Under the pieces are notes generated by a model, which saw only the letters and a list, made by a program, of their open reading frames with translations, was not told the DNA's origin and did no database searches. From contig NW_023603184.1 of NCBI RefSeq assembly GCF_014898055.3, positions 35,649,359 to 35,713,358 on the forward strand: DNA of 64,000 bases. Direction: 5' to 3'. The stretch is from Talpa occidentalis. Taxonomy: Eukaryota > Chordata > Mammalia > Eulipotyphla > Talpidae. Below, piece by piece: positions 35,236-48,402 of the stretch. A program made the translations under genes and the position numbers. Every line of letters begins with the position of its first letter. Position 1 is the stretch's first letter.

Positions 35236-35580
35236 AGCAAATGTCCTTTATTCTTATCTCCCTTTTATAATAAACCTGCCTTTTGGTTATAACTGATGTC
35301 TCTGTCTTGGGGAGAAACTCGCCTGGGAAAATCGCTGGTGCCGTCAAAGGGGAGCTCTGGTGAAGTTTTTCCCAGCGTCAACCCAAGGACCCCGTTCTCG
35401 AACCCAAGATCTCCAAAACTGACCTCACCAGTGTCCTTATAATAAACCTGCCCTTTTGGATATAACTAAATGTCTTTGTCTCATGGGGAGACTGCCCGAA
35501 AGCTGCTGAAAGGGGAGATAACTAAAACTTGTCTCAGATGTTACCCAAGAACCACTCTCTGAACCCCACATCTCTTTAAT
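35236..35580 (+). repeat. Two tandem R/U5 segments of LTR X type
   Basis: ttataataaacctgcc followed by aatgtctctgtctt-like text occurs at about 35265 and again at about 35437, each followed by a diverged R/U5. Confidence 0.75.
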
Positions 35581-36298
35581 TATGATGACATCATATATAA
35601 GTGAGAAGGACGAACAAGGTTAGTGATCGCTAAGGAACTACAGAGATCAACCCGTGCATGAAGCAGTGACTAGAAATGAGGTGCAGAACTTGCCAACGTT
35701 CGCACATCAAGGTTCCCCAGCGCAGATAGGCCAAGTGGAGGAGAATGTATAGAATCGTGAAGAAATATGACACTCGTACACTGTAACATTAACCCCTAGG
35801 ATTCAAACCCCTCTGCCTGCGTTCCTGTATTTGGTGGAAAAGGCGCTACTTCTTAAAAGTCAAGGATTCTCTCTGTCCTCAAAACATGCAATTCATACTT
35901 TTAGAATAGGAAGGAGTTGTGGGTAGATTCGGCCTGGAGAAATGTCAGTCCCTCTGAAGTAAACAAAGCCTTCCTCCTTCAAACCCGCCATCTTTTCAGG
36001 CCACTGCTCCCCCACATTGCCCTTCCCTTAACGCAATCATCAGGGAGCTGCAAGCTGGGCCTCTTCCCCTTTTCAGAGGCACCTTGGCCTTCCCATGAAA
36101 AGTCAGACTCACCAAATCAGTTTTTCCTCTGAAGTTTTCAAACTCTTTGTTCCAGAAACTCTCAACAGACCTTCAGAGACCACGGAAATGTTGTGACTCC
36201 TTGGGGAAGTGTGAAGACAGGTCAGATACAGATATGGTCAGGATGCACTTGGCCTGACTGCCACAGAGAGGAAGAGTGGAGTGAAATGAAACTGAAAC
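35581..36298. other. Spacer, partly shared with 536-700
   Basis: 36095-36298 matches the start of the window. The rest is unclassified; the 71-codon ORF at 35917 has no support. Confidence 0.45.
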
Positions 36299-38079
36299 TC
36301 TAACAGGGCCGTCCCCAGGAAAAGGGGAGTCACCAACCAGATTTCCTGCCCCATCCAGGAGGGTGTGGACTGAGCAGGGAGGAGAAGCAGCTGGGGAGTT
36401 GGAGGGTAAATGGTTTTCAGGCTTTTGTGCCCTTGCACCATTAGGATTGCCCTGCCTGGTGGGGCACCTGCAGTGTTACATTGTTGTAAGCTGTGTTATT
36501 TACCTTTGTGGGCCATGGGAGGAGTATTGAGACAGTCACCTAGAGAAGCAGAGGCGGGAGAGAGAAGGGGAGAAAGAAAGCCAGAAGAGAGAGAGAAGCC
36601 CATAATGAGGACTTGCCAGGATCTTGGATGCCTCCTGGTCTCCTGGACCCCTGACACCCCTGTCTACGTGTACCTGTTTGCCACACTACATGTAAAGCTC
36701 TATAAAAGCTTGAGAAATCCACAGAGGGCTCTTGGACGCCTCCTTTACAGTCTGCTGGAATCATAGGAAACCTGCTCAGTGGTGAATCCTGCCCCTGCAG
36801 CAGGAGACTGTTGTAGGAAGGAAGCAGGTTGTAGAGGGAGAAGGAGGCCTGGAGGAGGTACATGGAGCATGGAGACATGTGTGAAGAAGCTGTACTTGCT
36901 TTTTCATTCTGGACTGGCTGAAAAGGTGCTGCACCTCCCCCTGCAGTGACCCTCAGGGCTAATGGCTGTTACCATGGTCCCTGAGGTCCGGCGTGGGCAA
37001 GGAACCATGCGCGCAGGGGGAGAACAGCAAACTCCTTAAGATGCAGAGAAGCCGAACGCCTGTCAAGAAATAATGACCACCAGAAGCTGCCACAAAGATG
37101 ATTAAAAGAAATGCTGACCACTTGGAACCTTATCTCGCTTTCTCAAGGCCCATAAACTTTATTCTGCTACAACTGTCTCTCTAAAAAACTTTCCTTTTTC
37201 TGGTCATTGATTGCTAATTAAAAAACATACCTAATTTAATAATTAGGCTAATGCAAATGAAACATTACTAAACACTGTGTTATAATAGAATTGTTAGTTT
37301 AATAATCTTTCTATTATGTGCTTAACTTTAGTACCTTTGATATTAACTGCATTATAAAATAAATTCACCCATGACAATTAATTATGATAGTTAGTGCAAC
37401 TAGAAAATAATTATATAGAATAGTAAAAAGAATTTATAGCCTATCCAATTAGGAATGAGCTAGATGTAACTTCGGACATAAATCACTGCCCTGTCAATTA
37501 AGCTAAATTTATGAGCAAACTGATCTCTTTGATGCTTTTAGAAAAACATATATATACTGACCACTAACTTAATAAAGACGCACTCAGATTTTCACTCTCT
37601 TGAAGTGTGTCTGTGTGTCATTTATTCATCGAATCCCTGACCACCCTGCGCAGTCTCTCAACCCTGAGACGGCCTCATCGTCCATCGCTGTGCTGGTCCG
37701 CGGCAAAAAGGATGTGGGTGAGAGACCCAAGGGAAGGTGGCAATAGCAGCTTTTATCTCGATTATGATTTTTCTCTTTTCCTCCCAGACTTGTCTGGTCA
37801 GTTTCTGACCCTTGTCTATGGGTCCCCGCCTGAAGGTGTTGTGGACTTGTGGCAGGCTTTTGGGCCTTGCTTCGGCCAATCCTGTTTGGCTGGAGTTTTT
37901 CTCTTGAGGGGATGGGTAACTTGGGTGCTTGATTTGGAAACTATATTCTTTGTCTTTTCTGTATTGCACACTAATTGTACTGAAGTTCTTTTCCATTGAT
38001 GGTCTTAAGTTTTGTCTTAATGTGGCAGATGGCAGAAATATTGAGAGCAGGTATGTTTATCCCCACCTGTGTGATATGT
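36299..38079 (+). repeat. LTR590 copy split by other insertions
   Basis: Diverged LTR590 5' part from ctaacagggccgtcccc and 3' part from gatgtgggtgagagaccc (37710) to the poly(A) end. It is interrupted by the class II LTR at 36927-37705 and by about 370 bp of unassigned, purine-rich sequence at 36410-36780. Confidence 0.75.
36927..37705 (+). mobile_element. Solo LTR, class II (ERVK-like) by 6-bp duplication
   Basis: AAAAGG lies at 36921-36926 and 37706-37711. Ends are TGCTGC...GCGGCA, with atatatactgacc (TATA) near 37550 and taataaagacg (poly(A) signal) near 37571. The 3' end matches 40000-40168. Confidence 0.88.
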
Positions 38080-38094
38080 CATAATGCAAACATA

Positions 38095-39000
38095 CATATT
38101 CCTAAGAATGGAAGCTTTAAAATGCTAGTCCTATTAGAAAAAAAAGGAAAAAAAAATAAAAAAAATAAAATGCTAGTCCTTATTCTTCCAGTTCCTTTAT
38201 TGTAAAGCCAGTCAGTATAGCAGGCTTCCCTTTTCTTGGAGCAAGACTGATACTGTATTTTCTATCCAAGCAAACATATGTGATTACCTCAGAAACTTTC
38301 TCTGCGGTATCAACAAGAAGGTTGTTTGTCTATCTAGTCAAAAAAAAAGAAGTGTGCCTCTTTTAGACAATTTACTCATAAATTCATTGAGCAAAAAACA
38401 TGCCTAAGCAGAAGATAAGAAACAGGTTTCTTTGAGCACATCCACCATGCAGTGGAGCTAGAGAATTCACAGCAGGTGCTGGTTAATAGCATCATTACCT
38501 TTTGATGTCCAGAGGAATAACACCACTATTGCCTTGGAAGGTATTTACCAGGAACAACTACAAGGATCATACAAGAATGTAAAGAATCACCTGGACTATT
38601 ATATCTCTGTGCAGAACACAATGTGTTGGAAGGAAAAGGTGCACATGATACACTGGGTAGAGAAGCACATGGTACTGAGCACCTCTGTCAGGCAGGAAAA
38701 GGAGATGCGTGCCAAGTGCACTGCCCATCTGAAGCTGCTTGCAATGGCTCAAGCACAAGCAGTTCTGTAAACGCATCTATCCCAGTTCAGCCAGCTAGAA
38801 ACAATTGGCTTCACAGCATGGAAAGCAGGCTATGTGACAAAATCTTTCTGCATTACTGTCTACTAAAGTTACGGTTTAACCTTCCTAAAAGTGAAGAGTT
38901 AAAGCAATCTATTGGCCAGTGAGATGTTTCTCATCCTTCCTGCCCTGCAAGTAAGTTGTTCCAGCAACAATGGAATAGGACCGAGCATCCAAAAATGAAC
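38095..39000 (+). pseudogene. ATP5PB: Processed pseudogene of ATP5PB (mitochondrial ATP synthase F0 subunit b)
   Basis: Translated pieces in changing frames match the subunit b C-terminal two thirds: FFQFLY near 38188, LILYFLSKQTYVIT.ETFSA near 38250-38300, then NVKNHLDYYISVQN and HWVEKHMV near 38576-38690, ending just before the stop at 38768 with AQAQAVL. It has no introns, several frameshifts and stops, and an A-rich insert at 38139-38168. The call rests on recalled family sequence. Confidence 0.75.
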
Positions 39001-39059
39001 CAACACTTGTATGGACAGTTTATCCAGCACAGAGGAGTCAAGAATGAACAGCAGAGAAA

Positions 39060-40300
39060 GGAAAGTCTCTTCAACAAATTATTTGGGGAAAACTAAACTG
39101 CCACATGCTAAAGAAGGAAACTAGAGAGCTATGTCACCCCTTACACAAAAGATAACTCAAAATGAATTAAAGACTTGGATGGCAATCTTTGAAACCACAA
39201 AATACATAGAGGATAAGAAACAAAACCCTCCATGCCATTTGCTTAGGGATGTCTTTGTGTATTTGTCTCCAATGATATAGACACTGCAGCGCCCCCTCCC
39301 GCCGTCCTCAGTGATAGCGATCTGCTCCTTGTGGTTCAGCGCGATCAAGGCACCCAGCACACGGGAGGAACATGCCGATAGTCACATTGTGTTTGTCATC
39401 TTTGCTGCCCAGCAAAATAAGTAATCCATTGTATGTTTACCTCCTGACCTTTAATGTATCTGGTGATGGTGTTTTTACTGAAATTACTTTTTGCTAACTT
39501 TTCTGGCTTTAAGCTGTTAACCTCTAGTTCTTTGAAATGCTCTAATCTTTCTTGTTTCATTGCAGCCACTGTATATATAAATCTAAAACATAACATTTCT
39601 TTGGCCAATGCTTTAAGTGAAACTCACGTCAGAGAAGATTGATTCATCAGAAACTGAACAAAATACATGTAGTCATGAAAGACAAATGCAGAAAAAAACA
39701 AATTAATCCACCACCCAACAGTCAAAACCTCATAGGGTATTGTTTCACGTAAAAGCGTTCCTGGTAGCCACACAGAGGTGGCCATGGAAACAATGTAGTT
39801 AAGCACTTGAGTCAAAACTGGTAAAGCAAGATCAAAAACAGAAATGTAGTGTTTGTACTTTATGTATGGCTAGCCACATATGTTTAGCACTCTGTAACCA
39901 TTAACTAGAAGCTTGCACTTTTGTGAAGCACTGCACACATCTGCTATGAAAATGTATTGTTTGATTGTTTTTCACTGAAATGATTAATATAACTTAGAGC
40001 TATGTAAAATGGTATAAAAAGAGCTTGATTATTACTGCACATTACAGTCAGATTTTCACTCTTGAAGTGTGTCTGTCTGTCATTTATGCGCCGAATCCTT
40101 GACCACCCTGCACAGTTTCTCATCCCTGAGTCGGCCTTGCTAGTCTACCGCTGCGCTGGTCCGCGGCAAGACACGAAACAGAATATAAATAAATGGGACT
40201 ACATGAAGCAAAAAAGTCTTCTGCACAGTGAAAGAATCTATCATTAAAACAAAAAGACATCTACTTGAATGGAGAAAATATTTGCACATCATATATTATG
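39060..40300 (+). repeat. L1 ORF2 fragment split by an LTR
   Basis: 39120-39284 (ataactcaaaatgaattaaagacttgg) and 40169-40300 (aaatgggactacatgaagca, ggagaaaatatttgcacatc) are consecutive parts of L1 ORF2 separated by the 39285-40168 LTR. Confidence 0.85.
39285..40168 (+). mobile_element. Solo LTR, class II (ERVK-like) inside L1
   Basis: A perfect 6-bp duplication AGACAC lies at 39279-39284 and 40169-40174. Ends are TGCAGC...GCGGCA, with ggtataaaaagagc (TATA) near 40011. The 3' end is closely similar to 37590-37705. Confidence 0.9.
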
Positions 40301-40500
40301 CATATAAGAACTGGGGTGTATGCCAGAGGTATGGGTGAGACTATTCACCAGAGACAGCCTGGGGAGCAGGACAGGCGGATCAACTGAAATACACTGCTGA
40401 GGGGAACAGCGGGCGAGACCAGAGTGGTCTGCTGGGCCCATGTGGGTTAGCTCCCTTGCTGAGGATCAATCTCATGCTGCAGTGGCTGGCACAGAACCAT
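40301..40500 (-). repeat. Partial tRNA-derived SINE (minus) at the unit B junction
   Basis: The reverse-complement body lies from aactggggtgtatgcc to gcagtggctggc. The head is missing. Confidence 0.8.
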
Positions 40501-40513
40501 GTTTTAAAACTCA

Positions 40514-41613
40514 TGTTGAAAAATTGTGTGAATTGTGAATTCAGATTTCCTACTCACCCAGGTTTCCAGGAATCACTTGACAGGAGCTGATATCTCTCAG
40601 CTAAATCTTATATCTCACAGGAGAGTCCCATGATATTAACCAAGACATGTAGTCAGTTCAGGGACTCACAGGGAGAGGAGGAATACTTGTCACACTCTCT
40701 CAGCTACCAATTCCCTCCAGTTCAGTCACACAAAGTACATAAAAAATACATCTATTAATAGCTCTCCTTCAACAGCTATCTGGGTACAGGGGAAAGTTCC
40801 CTCACCACCGTGAGTTTTTCTGAGGCTAGATGCATAAATGAACATCAGACAAATTAGTATAAGAAAAACACCAAATTGAATAGGATGTGTAGAGAGAATT
40901 ATACAGCAGTAAATTCTGAAGTAAATGGAACACAGCAAGGGCTTATATCCTATAATAAGGGACTTGAGTCACCGGGAAAGAGTAGAAGGTTTCACATGAT
41001 GAGGAAATGACTTCATATGACAGAACATTGCCTTTGATTGTTTGCCCTTCCTTAAGAGATTTCTCCTATTTAAAAAAATATTTCTGCAGAGATCACTATA
41101 CCTAGGAAAACTTAACTCTTCAAGTAATGGTAGCAGTCTCTCATGAAACTGTTTATCACAGGATCTTGATGGACCTTCATTCCATATACCAAGGTGACAG
41201 GTATTGAAATGGCTACTCTGGATATCTAGGAAATCCTGTCTAACTTTTGGGGGAGAAGGCAACAGATCTACAGCACCATGCTCTCTATCTTCAGTATGAA
41301 CATGGGGGTGGAATCCGTCAGAACATCATCCACTGGCTTAGAGTTTGCTCCATCCCGTTCTTGCCTCTGGCCTACACCCCAGTTCTTGTATGCATAAATA
41401 AATAAATAAATTAAATCTTAAAAAAACAGAAAATTATATATTCTATTTCAAAGAAAAGCAAAAGGAGTAATATTTAAAGTAGATTAATATTCATTCTTAA
41501 TATCCATGATTTCAACCCAGAGAGAAAATTAATAGATACTAATCTGGATCAGTGCTCATGTTAAGCAAATGAGAAATCGCAGAATTTTATCATTTGATTC
41601 CTGCAACATTTCT
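40514..41613. other. Unit B 3'-flank, non-genic
   Basis: Paired with 1999-3105. A SINE tail remnant lies at about 41355-41430. Confidence 0.7.
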
Positions 41614-41892
41614 TTTTTTTTTTTTTTTTTTTTAAAGATTTATTTATTTATTTATACAAGCACTGGGTACAGTCAGAAGCGTGGGAGGGTGAGAGGATTC
41701 ACCAGAGCCAGAGCGGGGAACAGAACAGCCAGACTGATGAAGTACACTGCTGAGGGGAGCAGTGGGCACAGCAGGAGAGGTCTGCGCGCCATGTGGGACC
41801 CTCGCAGGCAGCCGGGGATCAAACCGGCGCTGCAGAGGCTGCGGGCAGCTTCGCAGCCCAGTGCTCAACCACTGCGCCACCAGGGGAGGCCC
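41614..41892 (-). repeat. tRNA-derived SINE (minus), unit B only
   Basis: A perfect 15-bp duplication TCCTGCAACATTTCT lies at 41599-41613 and 41893-41907. The empty site is near 3090. Confidence 0.95.
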
Positions 41893-41907
41893 TCCTGCAA
41901 CATTTCT

Positions 41908-43886
41908 ATCAGTTCAGCCTCAGTATTGCTATTTCTAATGAGAAACTGCATCCAATTAAAGCTAGTTTAAAAAGGACTAGTAAGAAGCATTATCACCCTG
42001 ATAATGAAATTCTGTCTGATTTCAAAGTTTAGGTTTTTAACTGTCCAGAGTGTTCGCTCTCAACATCATTTCACCTGCAAGAGCAGCCTGGTCATGACAG
42101 AGCTCACCCTGGCTCTAGCCATTACAATGACTGCCCGTGTTCGTTGATAGGTAACTAGACTGAGCATACACCTCTACCTCCTGGCACCTGAGGCTTCCCA
42201 AGGTGTGCTCAGCTTCTTCAACAGATCAGCATCTTCTGGCTTCTCCCTCCCCACCCAGCATCCTAGGGAAAATGGCTCCTACCTTTTCTTCCAGGACATA
42301 CTCAAGAGAAGGCGCTTGTGCTGGAGAAATACAGAGTGAGTTCCAATACTGCCTCTTCCACTCATTAGCCATGGGAGGCTGAGCACTGACTCCTACTGAG
42401 TCCCAAGGCAAGTTAGGGTTAAGTACGCAGCTTCAGGCAGGGTGCAAGCAGGGACTTGGGAGACTTAAGGGAGGCCCCTGAGATAAGGCTGAGAAATTCA
42501 GGAGGGCCAGTGACGGCAGTAAAAGTAAATTTTAGGAGACCTTGTTCAGGGTGGTTAACTACTAAGATAGGAGCTGGGAAAAGGGGCACCTCTGCCCAGA
42601 GGAGTATAGCCCTAGGAGGAAGAGCCAATCACAAAAAAGGACGATGAGATTTTAGAATGGGGGGGATGGAGGGGAGGTTTAATTATCCCTAGACAGGCCT
42701 TCCTTGCCCCTCCCAAGTACAGCATACTGGGAAGTTCTTGCTTTCTTCCTTCAAATAACCTTGTCCTTACTTTCTTAAGGTTTGTTTCTGATTACTCATC
42801 TAAAATGTCTGCAAATTTCTTTTTCATAGTTTTGTGGGACAAGAAGCTGTGGTGGCTCAAGGGCTAAAGTCACAACCCACAGCGGCATCAATAAGTTTAT
42901 CTATTCTTGCAGCTATCTGTTAGGAATTCCTTCTTCATAGGATGTTTTTGAAGATTGCCTAGGATAAAGAAACTGTGTATAATTGTACCTATGTGCATAC
43001 ATACACACACATAGATACACATTTCTGTGCGTGTGTAAGTGTGTGACTATCCCATTCCCAGCCCAAGCACTTTCTTTTTCATCTTTCTGGAACAACTTAT
43101 TACCCCTCTGTATATTGCTGTGTGCTCTGTGCAAGAACCTGCTCTAGTTTACAGTGCATATTTTTCAAGGAAGAGTGTGTGTTTTTGCTCTCCTTGGTAA
43201 ATCTATTCCTCTTGTTGATTTTGAAACTGATTAGAAGAGCCCATGGGGTGATATGTATGGTGGAGCACTAAGTGTTTCATCACAGGCAAAAGTCTACCAA
43301 AAAGCTGTCCCTTTTGAGAATAGCTGAACCTAGACATGTTCCTAGACAGCTGTTGTGCAGATTTTGGAAACTGGTACTTTTGCAGTTTCCCATTTCCAAT
43401 AAAGGACTTAAAAAAGCCCTCAGTATGTGTGTTTTCTCTATATTCCACATATAAGTGAAATCATTCATTATTTCACATAGAAGATTGTGGCAGCAGAACT
43501 GAGGTTGCAAAAGGGGGAGGGAGAAGGGGGTAGCACAAAGGAGGAGGACACATGGCCCCAGGTAAGGGGTGTGGTGTTTGGATGGGGGGCTGGTGACATA
43601 CCTCTGAGATGTGAACCTATTCCCCTAATGAGGTAGCAGGTTGTAAACCAGTGTTACCTCAATGAAGGAAAAAAAGAGCCTGAGTATGAAAAGTTACATA
43701 AAACAAGTGTGGAACTGGAGTGATCTTGGCAGCAGCTTGGGGGCTTGAAAAATGAGACTTTGGTAGAATCAATTATTCCAAATGTGCACATTGTGTTACA
43801 CAGGACGGGGAGACAGTTTACCATTTTCAGTAATCATGAAAGCAAATATCTACTATATTGTTCAGGACACTGACATGCTATTTAAT
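41908..43886. other. Unit B non-genic stretch
   Basis: Paired with 3100-3757 and 6546-8112. It contains the empty site for the 3758-6545 LTR near 42553 and no gene. Confidence 0.7.
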
Positions 43887-44119
43887 GCTTCCCTGGTGGC
43901 CTAGGGATTAGTCTCAGGACTATGACCACTATGCAGTAAGTTTGCCCCCTTCGGCCAGGGAGCAGACCTACATGGCGCAGCAAACCTCTCCTGTCTCACC
44001 TGCTGCTCTGAAATACAGCAGTTTATCTCATAATCTACCTGTTCTGCTCCCAACTCTATCTCTGGTGAATCCTCTCACTCCCTCACCTTTGGTTACAACC
44101 TAGTTCTTCTATGCAAAAA

Positions 44120-44151
<32 letters not shown>

Positions 44152-44152
44152 A
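43887..44152 (+). repeat. tRNA-derived SINE, old
   Basis: Partner of 8113-8390; the tail is (aaat)n. Confidence 0.85.
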
Positions 44153-45611
44153 AGTTAGGAGCATTTTCAATTTCCACCTTATATTATAAAAAGAATCTCA
44201 GAATGTATACATCCTGTACACTTTGCAAAAGATGAAACAGATTTAAACTCAAACAAAACGTATGTAGAATTTTTACTGAGTGTGACTCTCATAGATAGAT
44301 CTCATTACTAGTAATGACAAAAAACTTTATCACCAAACTGTCTTCTGTCTCTTGTTTCACAGGAGTAGTAGGAAGGACCTATTTAAAAGGAACAAGTGAA
44401 ATTCTAGGCTGGGAAAGCTTCTGGAAGAGATGAGATGAAAACATGTATGCATTTCCTTATAGTCTCAGGAGACAGAATTCAGGTTCTAGGGGCCCCTCCA
44501 CTTCCTACTCCTAGACAGGAGATGTATCAAACATTTTAACTCCTGTCCCTTAATATGAAATGTAGCCTGGTAGTTGTAGTAACCTATAAATATTGGATCC
44601 CTAGGAAAGTCAATCTAGACAATGCAGTCACATTCGAGACCAAATTCTTACAGGCCCAAAGACTCTCTTGCACTTGCTTTATAATTAGCTTACATGTATG
44701 AACTAAGCCAATAATGTACAAATACAATGAAAATTTTCTACTCTTGATATTGTAATGTAAGAGGCTCCAATGTTTTCTTCAAAAATTTCTCAGCCATTTT
44801 CTGCACTATGCATTGCCCTGAGAGTTATAAAACAGATTCTCTATTTACAAACACACACACACTTACACGAAGAGTTTTAGTTTGATTGCATGGAATTTAT
44901 GTCTCAATATGGAAATAGTTGATCTGCTTATAATACAGTATACTCATATGACAACAACATAATTGTCCATTGGTGGAAGAATGACTAAACACACACTCAA
45001 TCACACACACAGAGTGTAATATCATTTAGCCATGTAAGAAGAAATGAATTTTACCATTTGTGACAACAAGGCTACATATAGAGGGGAATTTTTCAAAGTG
45101 AAATAGATCAGGCAAAGAAAGACAAATACTATGTGGTCTCACTCTTTAAAAGAAAGGAAATTTAGATGTAAAGAACAACATATTGGTGGTTGTCAGAGGT
45201 AGGGCATGGGCATGGATGAAATGGGTGAAAGGCACCAAAAGGTATAAACTTCCAGCTATATAAAATTCACCATGCATGTGATTTAATATACATCACTATG
45301 ACTATTACTAATGACTTCATTGTGTATTTGAAGGTTTATTAAGAGAGTAGATATTGGGAAGATGATCCGTTATAAGTTTGTAAATTTAAGCTGATGATGT
45401 ATTAGTGACTGCCATTGTGAAAGGTGAAATGCCATTTAAAAAATGTGCCTCAGTGTGAGTCTACTGAGAAAAAATTTCCCACAACATCAAATGGTACATC
45501 ATTAATTATCAGTTTCTGTTCCAAATTCAGGGAGACAAAAGATGAAGAGTTTCAGAAAAAATGTTGTCACAGTGTGCCAAAGCCAGATTACATGACAGGG
45601 GACAGAATACG
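44153..45611 (+). repeat. Old L1-derived and unclassified sequence
   Basis: Partner of 8391-9805. The L1 3' text is clearer here: ccattggtggaagaatgac at about 44970. Confidence 0.6.
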
Positions 45612-45866
45612 GAGGTTAATAAATGGTGCTTCTATGAAGCTACTGGCAGCCACTGCAGGACGAGTTCAATCCCCAGCCAGGGAGCTGACCCACATGGTGC
45701 AGCAGACCTCTCCTGTCTCACCTGCTATTCCCCTCAGCAGTATATTTCAGTAAATCCACCTATTGGCTCACCACTCTGTCTCTGGTGAACCTCCTCATCC
45801 CCCGCACCTCTGGCCTACACCCCAGGTCTTGCATGAATAAATAAATAAAATAAACCTTTCAAAAAA
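45612..45866 (+). repeat. tRNA-derived SINE, old
   Basis: Partner of 9806-10062. Confidence 0.8.
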
Positions 45867-48228
45867 TAAAATGATGCTTCTCCAGAACCTTCCTTCTTTG
45901 AGTAACATTGACAAACTCTTCATTTTTCTACTTTCCCCACTTCCTTTGGGTAAAGTTCAATCCTTTCAACCCAGCCATTCAAAAACTGAACTGAAACATC
46001 TGACTTTTCCTACTCATTCTTTCCTGCCATTTTCTTTGTCTGTCTTGTTCATGCTCTGACTACATGTGCTAGCTGAAAATGGTGGAAGCTTCCAACACAG
46101 GGTCCACGGTGCCAGGAATGCAGAGCTTGGCAATCTTCACACATCCAGTGATGAGAGACTTGTTGAGCAGCAACAAGTTGATTTTTAGTTAAATCACAGA
46201 TATTTCAGTATTGTTTGCACCCCACAAAAGAGTAAGCTCTCTTATCTCAGAAACTTTCTACTCCCTTATGTCTATGAGTCAGGAATTGAAAATCACTTAA
46301 GCATAACCACTGAGCACATTCAGTTTTAGTTTCTCAATATGAATAAAGTTTGTTCTGAAAACAAAGGAACTTGGGATGTCTTTCAAGTATAATGGTATAC
46401 TCTAAATTTTGCATGAATTGCATTCTGGGAGCTGGCATTTATTCCTCTCTCTTTTGGTGTCACATAATACTCTTGTGGAGTATCCCTTCTCAAGCAGTCT
46501 TCACCCAGCAATGGTATGTTTTATGAAGGAATCTTTTCTATGTTGCTTTTTCTTATTTCAGATCAATGATCAAAGGTATGACATAAGGAGTGACATAAGC
46601 ACTCCACATGTGCCATGTATAGCTATGCATCCACAGAGCTAGACGTATTAATTACACTGAACATACCAATGATAACCATGGTTCTATTCTATTGTAGCAG
46701 TCAACGTAATTGCTGTAGCACATAATGCAATTCTGGTATATTAACATTTATCTAAATGCCTTTGAAAAATTTTAGCCAACAGTGTTTCATATCTTTGTTC
46801 CTATGGTTTACTCAGAACTTACTCAATGCCTGTGGCTGTGGTGATTAATCTTATATCTATGGGTTAGCAACATGATCTAGATATTTGAGCAAACACTGTT
46901 CTCATTCTTTCTGTAATGGCATTTTCTAGATGAGAGGAACATTATCCCAGTAGACTAAATGAAGAAGATTACTCCCCTTATAGGTCATGAGCTGAATTCA
47001 ATCAACTGAAGACCTTCAAGAAAAAAGACAGCGAACCCTAGAAAAAAGGGTAATCTGCCTATAGTTAGCCTAGACTATTCTAAAGTTCTAGCTATGCCAT
47101 TTTATCTTATGAAGGATTAATTTAGTAACATAGGATTGTAAAGTCAAAAAGCAAAAATTATGTTCATGGCTTGTTTTGCAGAAAGCCTATATAGAAAATT
47201 TAGGGTAGGTTTGCAGGAAGATTCGAATGATTATAAAGAACTATATGACAGACAGACAGGCAGACACAAAAGAAGGTATAGATGTTAGTGACCTACCTAC
47301 CCTGATGGATTCATTATTGGGCCCTGGTATTGGGCCCTGGTCAGTATTGGGCCCTGGTCTTCTCCTACACCCATTCTCTTGTACTTGCCACCACCCCACC
47401 CTCTAGTGACTCAGCCTTCCAGTGTGCTCACTGCCTTCCTGACTGAAACTACACTGTTCACACACTATTCTTCTTCATACAGGCCACGTATTTATCATAC
47501 TACTCCTGCTATTGCTGTGTTGTTTTATGTTTTATTGTTTTCCATGATGTGGTAAGGTATTGTTGGGTCTGGGAATACTCAAAACATATTCTATATTTAT
47601 AAATTATATGACTATTTTGCTTTACCCATTTGGCTTACTAAAAGTTTCATAGGAAATTCTCTACTTTCAGATGCCAGGAAAATATGTATAGTTTTTTTTA
47701 GTGATTGAGAAACACTAAAGGGGAAAGCAATCATCCAATTTCCCACCACAGGGAGACAAATAAGAGTTCAGCTAGCACACAGTGCCTAGTGTAGTAGTGT
47801 GGAATATGGAGGAGCTGCTAGAGTTAAAAACTGACCTGTCTGTACATCATGAAAGAAAAGCAGTCAGGATGAAGTGCTGCACGGAACTGCCCTCAAGCAG
47901 TTGAATATAGCACGCCATTGAAATTAGCACGCCATTGAAATTCCATATTTAGTGAGTGCATATTTTTTTTCCAATGAAGATCCCAAATTCCTATATGGAA
48001 AACCTATTTGCTTTTATAACTGTTTGGTTCAGGCAGTAACTTTAGGCAATGATGCCGCCACATGTTCATGGATGATCTTGCAGGGAGATTTCTTGTGTAC
48101 TGATATTAGCCTGAGTGCAGCCAAACTTTCCCATGTAAATACTTTTTCTGCTCATGAAGGTCCCAGAACAGTCCTGGCCCAGAAATAGAAGATGGTATGA
48201 CTATTGCTGGGGGTTTCTGAGGTCCTAT
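45867..48228. other. Unit B non-genic stretch
   Basis: Partner of 10063-12540. At 47315-47360 tattgggccctggt is present three times; unit A has it once near 11520. Confidence 0.65.
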
Positions 48229-48402
48229 GCAGACCTCTCCCTGTCTGGCCTACTGTTCCCCTCAACAGTGTATTTCAGTCAGTCTGCCTGTTCTGTTCCC
48301 CACTCTGTCTCTGGTGTATCCTCTCACCCTCCCACACCTCTGGCCTGTACCCCAGCCCTTGTATAAAAATAAAGAAAAAATAAAGAAAACAAAACAAAAA
48401 AG
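48229..48402 (+). repeat. tRNA-derived SINE, 3' part only
   Basis: Partner of 12541-12830; the head and about 250 bp upstream are lost in unit B. Confidence 0.8.

Noticed and set aside
45424..45753. 109-codon ORF in unit B
   Set aside because: The counterpart in unit A (9660-9951) is frame-shifted and both run into a SINE; no constraint visible.
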